Source: Bog-950 sp046329535 (GTDB taxonomy: Bacteria > Bacteroidota > Bacteroidia > Chitinophagales > LD1). From it: a stretch of DNA of 64,000 nucleotides. The stretch spans positions 434,001 to 498,000 of the forward strand of contig JAXLUN010000003.1 in NCBI GenBank assembly GCA_046329535.1, in the 5' to 3' direction. The translations under genes and the position numbers were made by a program. Positions 32,693-39,982 of this stretch are shown here, one piece after another. A model generated the notes under the pieces. That model was not told the DNA's origin. It made no database searches and worked only from the letters and a program-made list of their open reading frames with translations. How positions within the stretch are numbered: the stretch's first letter is position 1; every line of letters starts with the position of its first letter.

Positions 32693-33940
32693 AACAGCGG
32701 CAATGCAGTGAAGGGATTGATTAATCCCATCATTTGCACAGCGTGATGTATCTACAGGCTTTACACAAAACCCGGAATGCTCAATAACAGAAAATGCAAT
32801 TTTGTAATACCTGTCAACTAAATCCTGAACAATTGCAGAGGTTCCTCCTACGCTAACATAGTTTTCATTAATTCCTGTATAATGTGGTATAATGTAGTTG
32901 CCGATAGCACCCTTGCGCTCCACTAAGGCGTTGTTAAACGTATAAATAAACCGCCCATCCACCACCAATGGTATCTTTTTGATAATAAATCTTTCTTCAT
33001 CTATTTTACAAAACATCTCATACATATCATTTAAATACGTCTGTTTTAAACGTATAGAATGCAATGCTTCCTGATTGTTTGCGTAAAGTAAATTTATTAC
33101 CTCTTCGGGTATGTATCCGCAAAAGAACAAATGTCTGTTACGGCCCACCTCTCCTGCATAATTAAAAAACAAATCTAAGTGATAAAAACTGTCGTCCTCC
33201 ATTTGTTCCGGCTTACCAACAACGTAAATATCCGGTGGAGATTCATTTTTGTAATAGGCTTTAACTAATGTAGTTTTAAAATCCTCAATACTTGCATCGG
33301 GGTTACCTATACGGTAGTTCCTGAAAAAACTTGCTATACCCACAAAAACAAAACCATCGCCTACCATTATATCACCATTCTCAATAAAAAAAGCCGGTGC
33401 TACCGGGTCTATTTTAAAGCCATGTTTTGATAAAAAATTCTTTATGGCCGCATGATCACCTTTTATTTTAACAGGATGTGTATCTGTGGTAATAATCAGT
33501 ATGTCATCTCCAATAGAAGTCAATAGGGACATGCCCTTATCCATTGCACCACTTGAGCTCTCTTCGACTGCAAAAGTATGATGACTCCAATCAAACTCAA
33601 TTACTAATTGCTTTCCTGATGTATCTTTAGGCCTGATGGTTTGAATGAGTTGATACCAGTTCTTTGGGTAATCAGGATTATCCCCTCGAAGTAAAAGAAT
33701 AAACTCACTTTTGTTTAGATGGGTATTAAAAGGAGCCACCCGTTGATTGGTGTTACTCCCTGTATAAAGTTTATACAAAACTTCGGCTGCCGGGTCTAAA
33801 TTAGGTTTAAGAAGCACAAATAGTTTACACGGACTATCTAATGCTTCAAAGAGTTGAAAAATGGTCTCAATAGTCTCCCCGCTAATCTCAGACACAAAAG
33901 CATTGGTAATGCAACCCATGCCACTATTTAGTAGTGCCAT
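32678..33940 (-). CDS. Pentein-fold enzyme, arginine deiminase/DDAH-like
   Basis: 420 residues, no signal peptide. Seen: a conserved-looking block FFIENGDIMVGDGFVFVG (about 184-201) with Glu187 and Asp190 followed by FFRN, FYHLDLFF with His254 and Asp256, and a C-terminal SLHCIAAVLQR with Cys412. In order and spacing these match the substrate-binding E-x-G-D, the H-x-D and the terminal nucleophilic Cys of the amidinotransferase (pentein) superfamily: arginine deiminase, DDAH, agmatine and peptidyl-arginine deiminases. Overall sequence is divergent, and the usual GGxHC is SLHC here. Inferred: hydrolysis of a guanidino group on a small molecule or a protein. It starts 5 bases after the 232-residue gene, which could encode its partner or substrate. 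Confidence 0.65.
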   Translation of the reverse strand: MALLNSGMGCITNAFVSEISGETIETIFQLFEALDSPCKLFVLLKPNLDPAAEVLYKLYTGSNTNQRVAPFNTHLNKSEFILLLRGDNPDYPKNWYQLIQTIRPKDTSGKQLVIEFDWSHHTFAVEESSSGAMDKGMSLLTSIGDDILIITTDTHPVKIKGDHAAIKNFLSKHGFKIDPVAPAFFIENGDIMVGDGFVFVGIASFFRNYRIGNPDASIEDFKTTLVKAYYKNESPPDIYVVGKPEQMEDDSFYHLDLFFNYAGEVGRNRHLFFCGYIPEEVINLLYANNQEALHSIRLKQTYLNDMYEMFCKIDEERFIIKKIPLVVDGRFIYTFNNALVERKGAIGNYIIPHYTGINENYVSVGGTSAIVQDLVDRYYKIAFSVIEHSGFCVKPVDTSRCANDGINQSLHCIAAVLQRS

Positions 33941-33945
33941 AGGTA

Positions 33946-34644
33946 CTAATGCGCTTTATAACAGGCAGTGTCAGGTGCAGAACCTCCGCTACACTGATTT
34001 AATGTAGTAGGCTGGTTAGAATTATGCATGATAGTGAAAGAATAATTCGCCAGGCCCGAAGTGGCTTGCATAACCACATGAACACTTTTAGTATTTACAT
34101 CTGTAGCATTGTGTATGTTAAATACATGATCATTCAAATCAGTTGAGATCCCATTTCTATAATCATCTGTTCCAATAAAAATAACCACGGGAATCGTATC
34201 TGTGCTCTTATCTAATTTTAATGCAAATTTATCTTCGTGGTTAGTATAAGCCAAACAAAAACGAGGTCCGCTACAAGGGGTAAGTGTTGCGGTCGACAAC
34301 GCATCTTTAAAATACCATTTGCTATTTCTTGAGTTATAATACACTTTCCAGAGGCGTTTATTTCCTGCTGGTATACATTGTACCTCTGTGCCATTATGGA
34401 ATATTTTTACATACGGGTAGGGATCGAGTGTTTCTTTTACTACCGCAAAAGTTATTTTGCTTGGGTCGGGATTTCCGTTGGCATCGGTAATATCCCATTG
34501 ACTAGTTCCGGAAATAAAATTACAAGTTGTAGTAAATGTTACCGAGAGGTCCTTCTTCTTTTTCAATGTCTTGATGCTACTGCCAGTTGTTTTTTTCAGA
34601 GCTAAAGCTACAATAGTAGTTGATGGAAAGAGTTTGTTTTTCAT
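33946..34644 (-). CDS. Unrecognised beta-rich protein coupled to pentein gene
   Basis: 232 residues. The first about 35 residues are Lys-, Thr- and Ser-rich (KKTTGSSIKTLKKKKDL) and do not form a classical signal peptide. The rest is beta-rich, with six cysteines (CNF, VQCIP, TPCSGPRFC, NQCSGG, ACYKAH) and many Asn/Asp/Thr, like an extracellular or inclusion-type protein. I recognise no family. The gap to the pentein-like gene is 5 bases, so they are very likely translated together. The basic Thr/Ser-rich N-terminus could act as a leader or as a DNA/RNA/membrane-binding tail; this is speculation. Confidence 0.65.
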   Translation of the reverse strand: MKNKLFPSTTIVALALKKTTGSSIKTLKKKKDLSVTFTTTCNFISGTSQWDITDANGNPDPSKITFAVVKETLDPYPYVKIFHNGTEVQCIPAGNKRLWKVYYNSRNSKWYFKDALSTATLTPCSGPRFCLAYTNHEDKFALKLDKSTDTIPVVIFIGTDDYRNGISTDLNDHVFNIHNATDVNTKSVHVVMQATSGLANYSFTIMHNSNQPTTLNQCSGGSAPDTACYKAH

Positions 34645-34838
34645 AGTATGTATTGTTTTTAGTTACTCAAACCTAAGCAGCTATAAGCATATTAAAAAGC
34701 ACAACAGTCACTTTCACCATTTTCGGTAGATGCCAAAATTTTAATGCCCGACAACATGGGTGTTATAATTTATGTTTTTGAATCAATTCACGGGTTCTGC
34801 ACACGCCTCATTACATAAATCTCATCCGGCCGGGTTTC

Positions 34839-34961
34839 TTACAAAACGGCCTGTATCAGCTTGAGCAACAGCCATAAAAAACCAACTACCACCGCTCCGC
34901 AGGGCAACAGCAGCAGCAACACTTTAATCGGGTTGCTTTTTATGTTTTGTTTCTTGTCCAT
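34839..34961 (-). CDS. 40-residue membrane microprotein (module 2)
   Basis: ATG at 34961, stop TAA at 34839-34841. The product has a basic N-terminus (MDKKQNIKSNPIK) and one long hydrophobic helix (about residues 14-38, with a Cys-Gly in the middle), ending LIQAVL. It has the same size and layout as the 39-residue peptide at 29159, though sequence identity is low. It lies after the conserved hairpin at 35037-35076 and before the unknown gene at 34644. Short, but supported by its position and pattern. Confidence 0.5.
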   Translation of the reverse strand: MDKKQNIKSNPIKVLLLLLPCGAVVVGFLWLLLKLIQAVL

Positions 34962-35036
34962 GATTTCTCACTTTATACATTCGTTCAAGGGGTATATTAT
35001 CTTTGTTTGGCGCTCCGTTGGCCGGGGGTAAAAAAG

Positions 35037-35076
35037 GGGGAAGGCGTTCAAATGTTACCTTCCCCGCTATCAATCA
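35037..35076 (-). terminator. Conserved hairpin element downstream of LuxR-type gene (module 2)
   Basis: GGGGAAGG (35037-35044) pairs with CCTTCCCC (35058-35065); on the minus strand the hairpin is followed by CTTTTTT, which makes it a good intrinsic terminator or attenuator between the LuxR-type gene and the 40-residue gene. Stem and flanking GCTATCAATCA match the element at 30712-30754. Confidence 0.65.
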
Positions 35077-35110
35077 AAACCCAAATCAACTGATAGAACG
35101 CTCTTATTAT

Positions 35111-35362
35111 TTAGGCCACCATTTGCAGGCGGGGCTGTTTTTTTATCAATAACCCGTTGCGCAGGGTTTGAGCCAGCAGCACGGTAATACCGGGTACGCG
35201 CATTTTAATTACCATTCGTTTTTTGTAAAACTCTATGCTGTCGGCATCCATGCACAGCACTTCGGCTATCTCCTGATTGTTCAGCCCCTGTGCAATCATT
35301 TCCAGAATGTCAGTTTCCAGGGCAGTGAGGCAGGGCTCTTGGTGATTCACTATACTTTCCAT
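35111..35362 (-). CDS. Stand-alone LuxR-type HTH regulator (module 2)
   Basis: 83 residues consisting of little more than a LuxR/GerE helix-turn-helix: LTALETDILEMIAQGLNNQEIAEVL, then DSIEFYKKRMVIKM and VLLAQTLRNGLL, with a short basic tail. It aligns over its whole length with the 106-residue protein at 30825 (shared L-x-A-x-E-x-x-IL, AQG, EIA, IE, KK, MV and LRxG positions). No sensing domain is present. It starts 28 bases after the 27-residue membrane peptide gene, so the two are probably on one transcript. Inferred: a regulator of module 2. Confidence 0.8.
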   Translation of the reverse strand: MESIVNHQEPCLTALETDILEMIAQGLNNQEIAEVLCMDADSIEFYKKRMVIKMRVPGITVLLAQTLRNGLLIKKQPRLQMVA

Positions 35363-35390
35363 GTTTTTTATGTTTTAGCGGGTTCGTTTT

Positions 35391-35474
35391 TTATGTTCTG
35401 CTCCAATTCCAGAGTATAACCAGGGTTATCAGTGCCATCCCCAGTATAATAACGAGGGCATCGCTGGGTTTCAT
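35391..35474 (-). CDS. 27-residue membrane microprotein (module 2)
   Basis: ATG at 35474, stop TAA at 35391-35393. The product MKPSDALVIILGMALI continuing to LVILWNWSRT is a single transmembrane helix. It matches the 27-residue peptide at 29280-29363 at 15 of 27 positions with no gap, including SD near the start, LVI, LG, LI and LWN, and the final Thr. It starts 5 bases after the 74-residue gene and precedes the LuxR-type gene. Conservation between two distant copies supports real translation. Confidence 0.7.
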   Translation of the reverse strand: MKPSDALVIILGMALITLVILWNWSRT

Positions 35475-35479
35475 GGTCT

Positions 35480-35704
35480 TCACGGTATAAACTCAAAAGC
35501 TTTATAAACGCCTAATAAACTCGGGTCGCTGGCTATTCCACTCAGTTCGCGCGCTGCGGGTATGTGCATATCGCACCAATCACTGGCACCGGTCAGGCTG
35601 CCAAGGGGGCGGTTAAGCGGCATAGCTAAAGGGCATTCGGTAAAACTATCGGTCTTGCTTAGCCGAGGTGCTTCCGGGTCGTTTAAAACAGCGTGGTGTG
35701 TCAT
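35480..35704 (-). CDS. 74-residue protein, unknown
   Basis: From the ATG at 35704 (a longer frame reaches 35746). The product begins MTHHAVLNDPEAPRLSKTDS and has no membrane helix, a Pro/Leu-rich middle and two cysteines. Not recognised. It is supported mainly by position: first gene after the 21-bp repeats and 5 bases before the 27-residue membrane gene, just as the 311-residue gene precedes the other copy. Codon composition does not by itself prove that it is coding. Confidence 0.45.
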   Translation of the reverse strand: MTHHAVLNDPEAPRLSKTDSFTECPLAMPLNRPLGSLTGASDWCDMHIPAARELSGIASDPSLLGVYKAFEFIP

Positions 35705-35766
35705 ACTTTTTTTAGTGTTTCCACAAACGTATGCAGAGCATTCCATTTTTTTTCAGGAATTATCCC

Positions 35767-35814
35767 GTTGACCGGTTTTCAAGGACGGTTGACGTGTTTT
35801 CAAGGACGGTTGAC
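35767..35814 (-). promoter_or_regulatory. 21-bp phased direct repeats (iteron-like operator)
   Basis: Read on the minus strand, GTCAACCGTCCTTGAAAAC occurs twice, exactly, 21 bases apart, followed by a third partial GTCAACGGG at the same phase (GTTGAC at 35767, 35788 and 35809 on the plus strand). The period of 21 bp is two DNA turns, as expected of repeated regulator sites. It lies 63 bases upstream of the start at 35704, between it and the terminator at 35886. Confidence 0.6.
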
Positions 35815-35885
35815 ATTTTTGGGCTTGTAAAAAACAGCCATTTTTGACCAAACGCTCATTTTTAAAACCCGCTTTTTAGCACAAA

Positions 35886-35913
35886 AAAAGACCGCCCAAA
35901 AGAGCGGTCTTAT
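35886..35913. terminator. Hairpin terminator after cysteine-rich lipoprotein
   Basis: AAGACCGC (35888-35895) pairs with GCGGTCTT (35904-35911) over an 8-base loop, with an A-tract on the left giving a U-tract on the minus strand. It ends the transcript of the minus-strand gene at 35938. Confidence 0.8.
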
Positions 35914-35937
35914 ACTTTTCATATAAAACTTAAATGC

Positions 35938-36372
35938 CTAAGGGCAGGTAAAAGTTACTACATCGCTGCAGTGAACATTGTCCTGCACTTTGGCACATCC
36001 GGCAGTTTGCACCCCAGCTCTGAACTTGGTGCAAGGGCAATTGCCCACACCGCTGTATTTAGCAATACCTAAAGAATCGGTATTAATTGAAGAATCGAAA
36101 CGGCAACTGGTATCACCCACCATGTTCTTTAAGCGGGTCAGTGCTCCTACAACCGGCACATGGGCTGCTGATTCAACTTTAATAATAACAGTCCATTCCG
36201 TGCTGCTGAAAGACGGCATGGCCTTGGCACTGTCGGTTACCTCGGTGGTGGTGAGAGTGCTGTCGGTAGTAGTGGTTTCGGTATTACCGGCCGGTTTGTT
36301 CTGGCAACTGTTTAAAACAAACACAGAGGCAAAAACCAGGAAAAACGAGATTTTGGTGAAGATTTTTCTCAT
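35938..36372 (-). CDS. Cysteine-rich lipoprotein, unknown
   Basis: 144 residues from the ATG at 36372 (an in-frame upstream start at 36468 adds a non-signal stretch and is rejected). Seen: lipoprotein signal MRKIFTKISFFLVFASVFVLNSC with Cys23, a Thr/Ser-rich linker (about 28-50), then a small domain with VVGALTRLKN and TDSLGIAKYSG, which has the look of a carboxypeptidase-regulatory-like beta sandwich, and seven cysteines toward the end (CPC, GC, HC, TC). Inferred: disulfide-stabilised outer-membrane lipoprotein. Terminated by the hairpin at 35886. Family not recognised. Confidence 0.75.
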   Translation of the reverse strand: MRKIFTKISFFLVFASVFVLNSCQNKPAGNTETTTTDSTLTTTEVTDSAKAMPSFSSTEWTVIIKVESAAHVPVVGALTRLKNMVGDTSCRFDSSINTDSLGIAKYSGVGNCPCTKFRAGVQTAGCAKVQDNVHCSDVVTFTCP

Positions 36373-36591
36373 AGGTTGGGGTTTAAAATTTTGATTAGAT
36401 AATAGGTTAAAGGTAGAGAAACGAATATGGAATACGAGAATCCCGATCAGATTTACTGAACAGCGCATACTGCTTTGTTTAATTCATCATACAGTTCTGA
36501 ACAGATATCCGTACATTTTAGCCAAATTGAAAAAATCCTTACCATGGGGGTACAATAGAAAGTTTATTTAGCATATTAGCATCAATCAGTT

Positions 36592-38301
36592 ATGCCTAAA
36601 TCAACTAAAGCCCAGCAAGTTTACGAGCAAACCAAACCGCTTTATGAGGCCGGTGATTATAAACGTTGCATTACGGTATTAAAACGAATTTTCAGGCGGG
36701 AACAGCCAGAAGAGAATCCTACTCTATATCATTCTATAGCTAACCGTTTGGGCAATTGTTATACTTCTTTGGGCGATGTTACCAATGCCGAATTTTGGTA
36801 CAAGGAAGCTCTATTGCAGGCCGAGAAAACCAAAACACCTCAACAATTGTATGCAGGGCTTAACAATCTGGCCACTGTGTATCTGCATACCAATCAATAT
36901 CGCTCAGCCATTGAATATTTACAAAAAAGTATTGATATAAAGGAACAGTGTGGCAATAAAGCAGATACCAGTACCGGACTACTTCAAATAGCCGGTTTGT
37001 TTTTTAAACTGGAAAACATGGAGGCTGGCAAAAAAGCCTTAAAACAGGCTTATACACTTATACGCCAGCACAAACAGTTACCCTTATATGCCCATCTGCA
37101 TTTCACCACCGGTATGATGCTAAAAAGGGAGCAGCAACATAAGCAGGCCTGCAGGCAATATGATTTGGCTGCCCGGTATGCACTGCAACATAAAGACACT
37201 GTATTAGCCTCCCGCTGCCACAGTAATAAAGCCGGAATATTATTAGAAGCTAAAGAATGGAAGAAAGCCAAAAAGAGCCTGAAGCTGGCTCTGGAACTCA
37301 CCCGTAAGCATGGCGTATCGGTAGATGAACTGAATCTCTGCAATCAACTGGCCCTGGTTGCTCTGGAGTTGAAGAAGTATAAACAATGTGGTGAATTGCT
37401 GGCATATATCCGCAGCAAAGCTCCGGGTGTTGCCAACGATATGGTGTACGAAGGTTTGGAGGAGCTTTCTTCACGTTACTACGAAACTATCGGTCAACCC
37501 GCCCAGGCATTGAAACATTACAAATACTATTTGGAGTATTACAAAAAGGAATACGACCACGAGATGAGCCGAAGTATTACCGATATGCAGGCAAAATATG
37601 AAAATGAAAAGAAGGAGCGGGAACTACAGGAAGCCAAACTGCAACAGGCGGAGAGCGAACTGAAGGCTTTACGTACACAAATGAATCCGCATTTCATTTT
37701 TAATGCACTAAGCGGCATCCGTCAATCTATGCTCGAAGAAAACACCGAATTGGCCGATCGCCTGATTATGCGTTTCTCGCGCCTGCTGCGGTTAATTTTA
37801 GATACCAGCCGCAAACCCGTTATGCCGCTCAGTCAGAATATTGAATTGCTTCATTTGTATATTCAGATTGAACAAAGCCGGCAGAATAATCGCTTTAGCT
37901 ATCAAATTGAAGTGGACGAAGAAATTAATCCCGAGGCTACTTTTGTTCATGGGCTTATACTGCAGCCACTGGTGGAAAATAGCATCCTCCACGGGCTTTT
38001 TCATAAAACCGAAGGCGGAGGTCAACTCCGGATATCGTTCTCCAAGGTTAAAAACAAGTTATCTATTGCCATAGCCGATAACGGGATTGGTCGAGAAAAA
38101 GCAGCACAGTTTCGCAAAAAAGAACATCAGTCGCACGCCACCGGCATGATACACGAAACGCTGCAATTGCTCTGGAAAACTACCGACACCAAACCTTATT
38201 TTTCGGTTACTGACCTAATGGATGAAAAAAAGCAGCCGGCCGGTACTTTGGTCAAAGTTTGTCTGCCGCTTTCGTACACTGCTACTGCTTTCAGCGAATA
38301 A
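36592..38301 (+). CDS. TPR sensor histidine kinase, LytS/YehU type, no membrane segment
   Basis: 569 residues. N-terminal about 320 residues are TPRs (for example NRLGNCYTSLGDVTNAEFWYKEAL in part, NNLATVYLHTNQYRSAIEYL). A coiled coil (about 325-360) leads into a His_kinase (LytS-like) domain: LRTQMNPHFIFNAL with the phosphoacceptor His367, then the ATPase part with LQPLVENSILHG about 462-473 and ADNGIGREKA about 499-508. Most Bacteroidota relatives carry a signal peptide and a membrane helix between TPRs and kinase; none is seen here, so this appears cytoplasmic. It probably phosphorylates the LytTR regulator encoded 30 bases downstream. Confidence 0.9.
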   Translation: MPKSTKAQQVYEQTKPLYEAGDYKRCITVLKRIFRREQPEENPTLYHSIANRLGNCYTSLGDVTNAEFWYKEALLQAEKTKTPQQLYAGLNNLATVYLHTNQYRSAIEYLQKSIDIKEQCGNKADTSTGLLQIAGLFFKLENMEAGKKALKQAYTLIRQHKQLPLYAHLHFTTGMMLKREQQHKQACRQYDLAARYALQHKDTVLASRCHSNKAGILLEAKEWKKAKKSLKLALELTRKHGVSVDELNLCNQLALVALELKKYKQCGELLAYIRSKAPGVANDMVYEGLEELSSRYYETIGQPAQALKHYKYYLEYYKKEYDHEMSRSITDMQAKYENEKKERELQEAKLQQAESELKALRTQMNPHFIFNALSGIRQSMLEENTELADRLIMRFSRLLRLILDTSRKPVMPLSQNIELLHLYIQIEQSRQNNRFSYQIEVDEEINPEATFVHGLILQPLVENSILHGLFHKTEGGGQLRISFSKVKNKLSIAIADNGIGREKAAQFRKKEHQSHATGMIHETLQLLWKTTDTKPYFSVTDLMDEKKQPAGTLVKVCLPLSYTATAFSE

Positions 38302-38331
38302 ATTCTATTTTTCGCTCCCAGATAGTTGGCT

Positions 38332-39087
38332 ATGGATAAATTAAATGTTGCCTTGGTAGATGATGAACCTGCCAGTTTAAAAACACTGCAATTGCTGCTG
38401 AAAAAATATTTCAGTGATATTGAGGTAATAGCCAGTTTCAGCGACCCCACCCAAGCCCTGAAAGAATTACCCGGCCTTCCGGTTGATTTACTTTTTCTGG
38501 ACATTGAAATGCCGGTGATGACGGGTTTTGACTTACTAAGTCAGCTCACCGGTTACAAAGGCGGAGTTATCTTTGCCACAGCCCACAGCAGTTATGCCAT
38601 CCGGGCATTTAAATTCAGCGCAGTTGACTACTTATTAAAGCCGATAGAAACGGATGATTTAAAACTGGCAATAGAAAAGTTTATTCTAAACAGAAAGCCG
38701 AAGCCCGATAATTCCTTGCTCAGACAATTAGCCGACAACATGGAGCATTTATCGCAACCGATGGCGAAAAAAATAGTTTTAACTACCGGAAATAATACAG
38801 AGGTAATACAGAACAATGACATAGAATACATTCAATCCGACAGAAACTATGTCTTGATTAAGCGTATCAATAAAAGTGACCTCACCATCATTAAACCATT
38901 AAAAAGTTTTGAAGAGATATTGCCCGCCAGTCTTTTTATACGTATTCACAGTTCATGTATTGTAAACATGAATATGGTAGAACGCTATATCAAATCTGAA
39001 GTAGGTACCGTGGTAATGCAAAGCGGTGCTAAACTACCGTTAAGCCGCACCTACCGCGATAATTTTCTTGCGCGGTTAAAGGGTTAA
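38332..39087 (+). CDS. LytTR-family response regulator
   Basis: 251 residues from the ATG at 38332. Receiver domain about 1-120: VALVDDEPAS with the acidic pair at Asp10/Asp11, LLFLDIEMPVM with phosphoacceptor Asp57, and VDYLLKPIE with Lys103. The C-terminal LytTR DNA-binding domain (about 145-250) shows DIEYIQSDRNYVLI, the FIRIHSSCIVNM block and the terminal LPLSRTYRDNFLARL. It forms a two-component pair with the preceding kinase. Target genes are not evident; the accessory region immediately before the kinase is a candidate by proximity only. Confidence 0.92.
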   Translation: MDKLNVALVDDEPASLKTLQLLLKKYFSDIEVIASFSDPTQALKELPGLPVDLLFLDIEMPVMTGFDLLSQLTGYKGGVIFATAHSSYAIRAFKFSAVDYLLKPIETDDLKLAIEKFILNRKPKPDNSLLRQLADNMEHLSQPMAKKIVLTTGNNTEVIQNNDIEYIQSDRNYVLIKRINKSDLTIIKPLKSFEEILPASLFIRIHSSCIVNMNMVERYIKSEVGTVVMQSGAKLPLSRTYRDNFLARLKG

Positions 39088-39096
39088 AGCAATTCA

Positions 39097-39104
39097 TACA
39101 TTTG
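39097..39104 (+). promoter_or_regulatory. Putative Bacteroidota -7 element (TACATTTG) before truA
   Basis: TACATTTG matches the TAnnTTTG consensus exactly and lies 24 bases before the proposed truA start at 39129, a normal short leader. A -33 TTG at the ideal distance is not clear. Confidence 0.45.
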
Positions 39105-39128
39105 CCCCTTTCGCTCAATCTATAAACC

Positions 39129-39953
39129 TTGCGCTACTTTCTTCACCTTTCTTACGATGGCACTAACTACTGCGGCTGGCAAGTGCAAAGCAATGCGCCC
39201 AGTGTGCAGCAAACTATTAACGAAGCTTTAGAAAAACTGCTGGGCCACCACATTGCCAGCATGGGCTGCGGCCGAACCGATACGGGCGTGCATGCCAAAG
39301 ATTTTTACATGCATTTTGATACGCTGAAAGAAATAGAAGACCCGGTTAACTTTCTGTTTCGACTCAACTGTGTATTACCAGCCGACATTACTATCTTTAA
39401 AATCATTCCGCTTCACGATAAAGCACACACCCGTTTTGATGCCACCGAGCGCACCTACGAGTATTATGTGCATTTTGATAAGTCTTCGTTCTTAAAACCC
39501 TACAGTTTTTTTCAGGGCTTTTATCAAATTGACTGGCAAAAAGTAACCGAGGCAACTGAGTTTTTAAAAGGTGTTCAGGATTTTACCTCGCTTTGCTTAC
39601 TCAGCGAAGATTTTAAAACCAATATCTGCTTAATTAAAGAAGCTAAATGGGAAGTGTTGCCTTCGCAACATCTGATACTAAAACCTTACAACTACCCCGA
39701 TACCGCCACTCCACTGTCTTTTCCATACCAGCGCAAACATGGTGATGTATTGCGTTTCACCGTTACCTCCAACCGGTTTCTTCGTGGCATGATACGCAAG
39801 ATTGTTGGAACAGTATTAATGGTAGGGAAGGGCAAAATTTCAGTAGATGAATTCAAATCTACCGTGGCCGATAAAAGAGAGTTCAGCATTCATTATCTGG
39901 CACCACCCAATGGTCTGTTCCTTTCTAAAATCCGGTATCCGTATATCAATTAG
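39129..39953 (+). CDS. truA: tRNA pseudouridine synthase A
   Basis: 274 residues with a TTG start at 39129; there is a stop codon in frame two codons upstream and the family normally begins MRYxxxLSYDGTxYxGW, which is what follows, so TTG must be used. Seen: LSYDGTNYCGWQVQ, SVQQTINEALEKLL, and the catalytic GCGRTDTGVHA with Asp51; FDATERTYEYYVHF and FLRGMIRKIVGTVL later. Function: converts U38-U40 of the tRNA anticodon stem to pseudouridine. It probably starts a transcript with the four-helix-bundle gene. Confidence 0.95.
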   Translation: MRYFLHLSYDGTNYCGWQVQSNAPSVQQTINEALEKLLGHHIASMGCGRTDTGVHAKDFYMHFDTLKEIEDPVNFLFRLNCVLPADITIFKIIPLHDKAHTRFDATERTYEYYVHFDKSSFLKPYSFFQGFYQIDWQKVTEATEFLKGVQDFTSLCLLSEDFKTNICLIKEAKWEVLPSQHLILKPYNYPDTATPLSFPYQRKHGDVLRFTVTSNRFLRGMIRKIVGTVLMVGKGKISVDEFKSTVADKREFSIHYLAPPNGLFLSKIRYPYIN

Positions 39954-39982
39954 AAAATTGAACCAATAAATAAATTGGACAA

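Noticed and set aside
33946..34073. Ribosomally made peptide leader in the 232-residue protein
   Set aside because: The Lys/Thr/Ser-rich N-terminus recalls some leader peptides, but no modifying enzyme of a known lanthipeptide type or double-glycine site is seen nearby.
29159..35474. LuxR/LuxI-type quorum sensing
   Set aside because: The LuxR-type proteins lack an autoinducer-binding domain, and no LuxI-type synthase is present.
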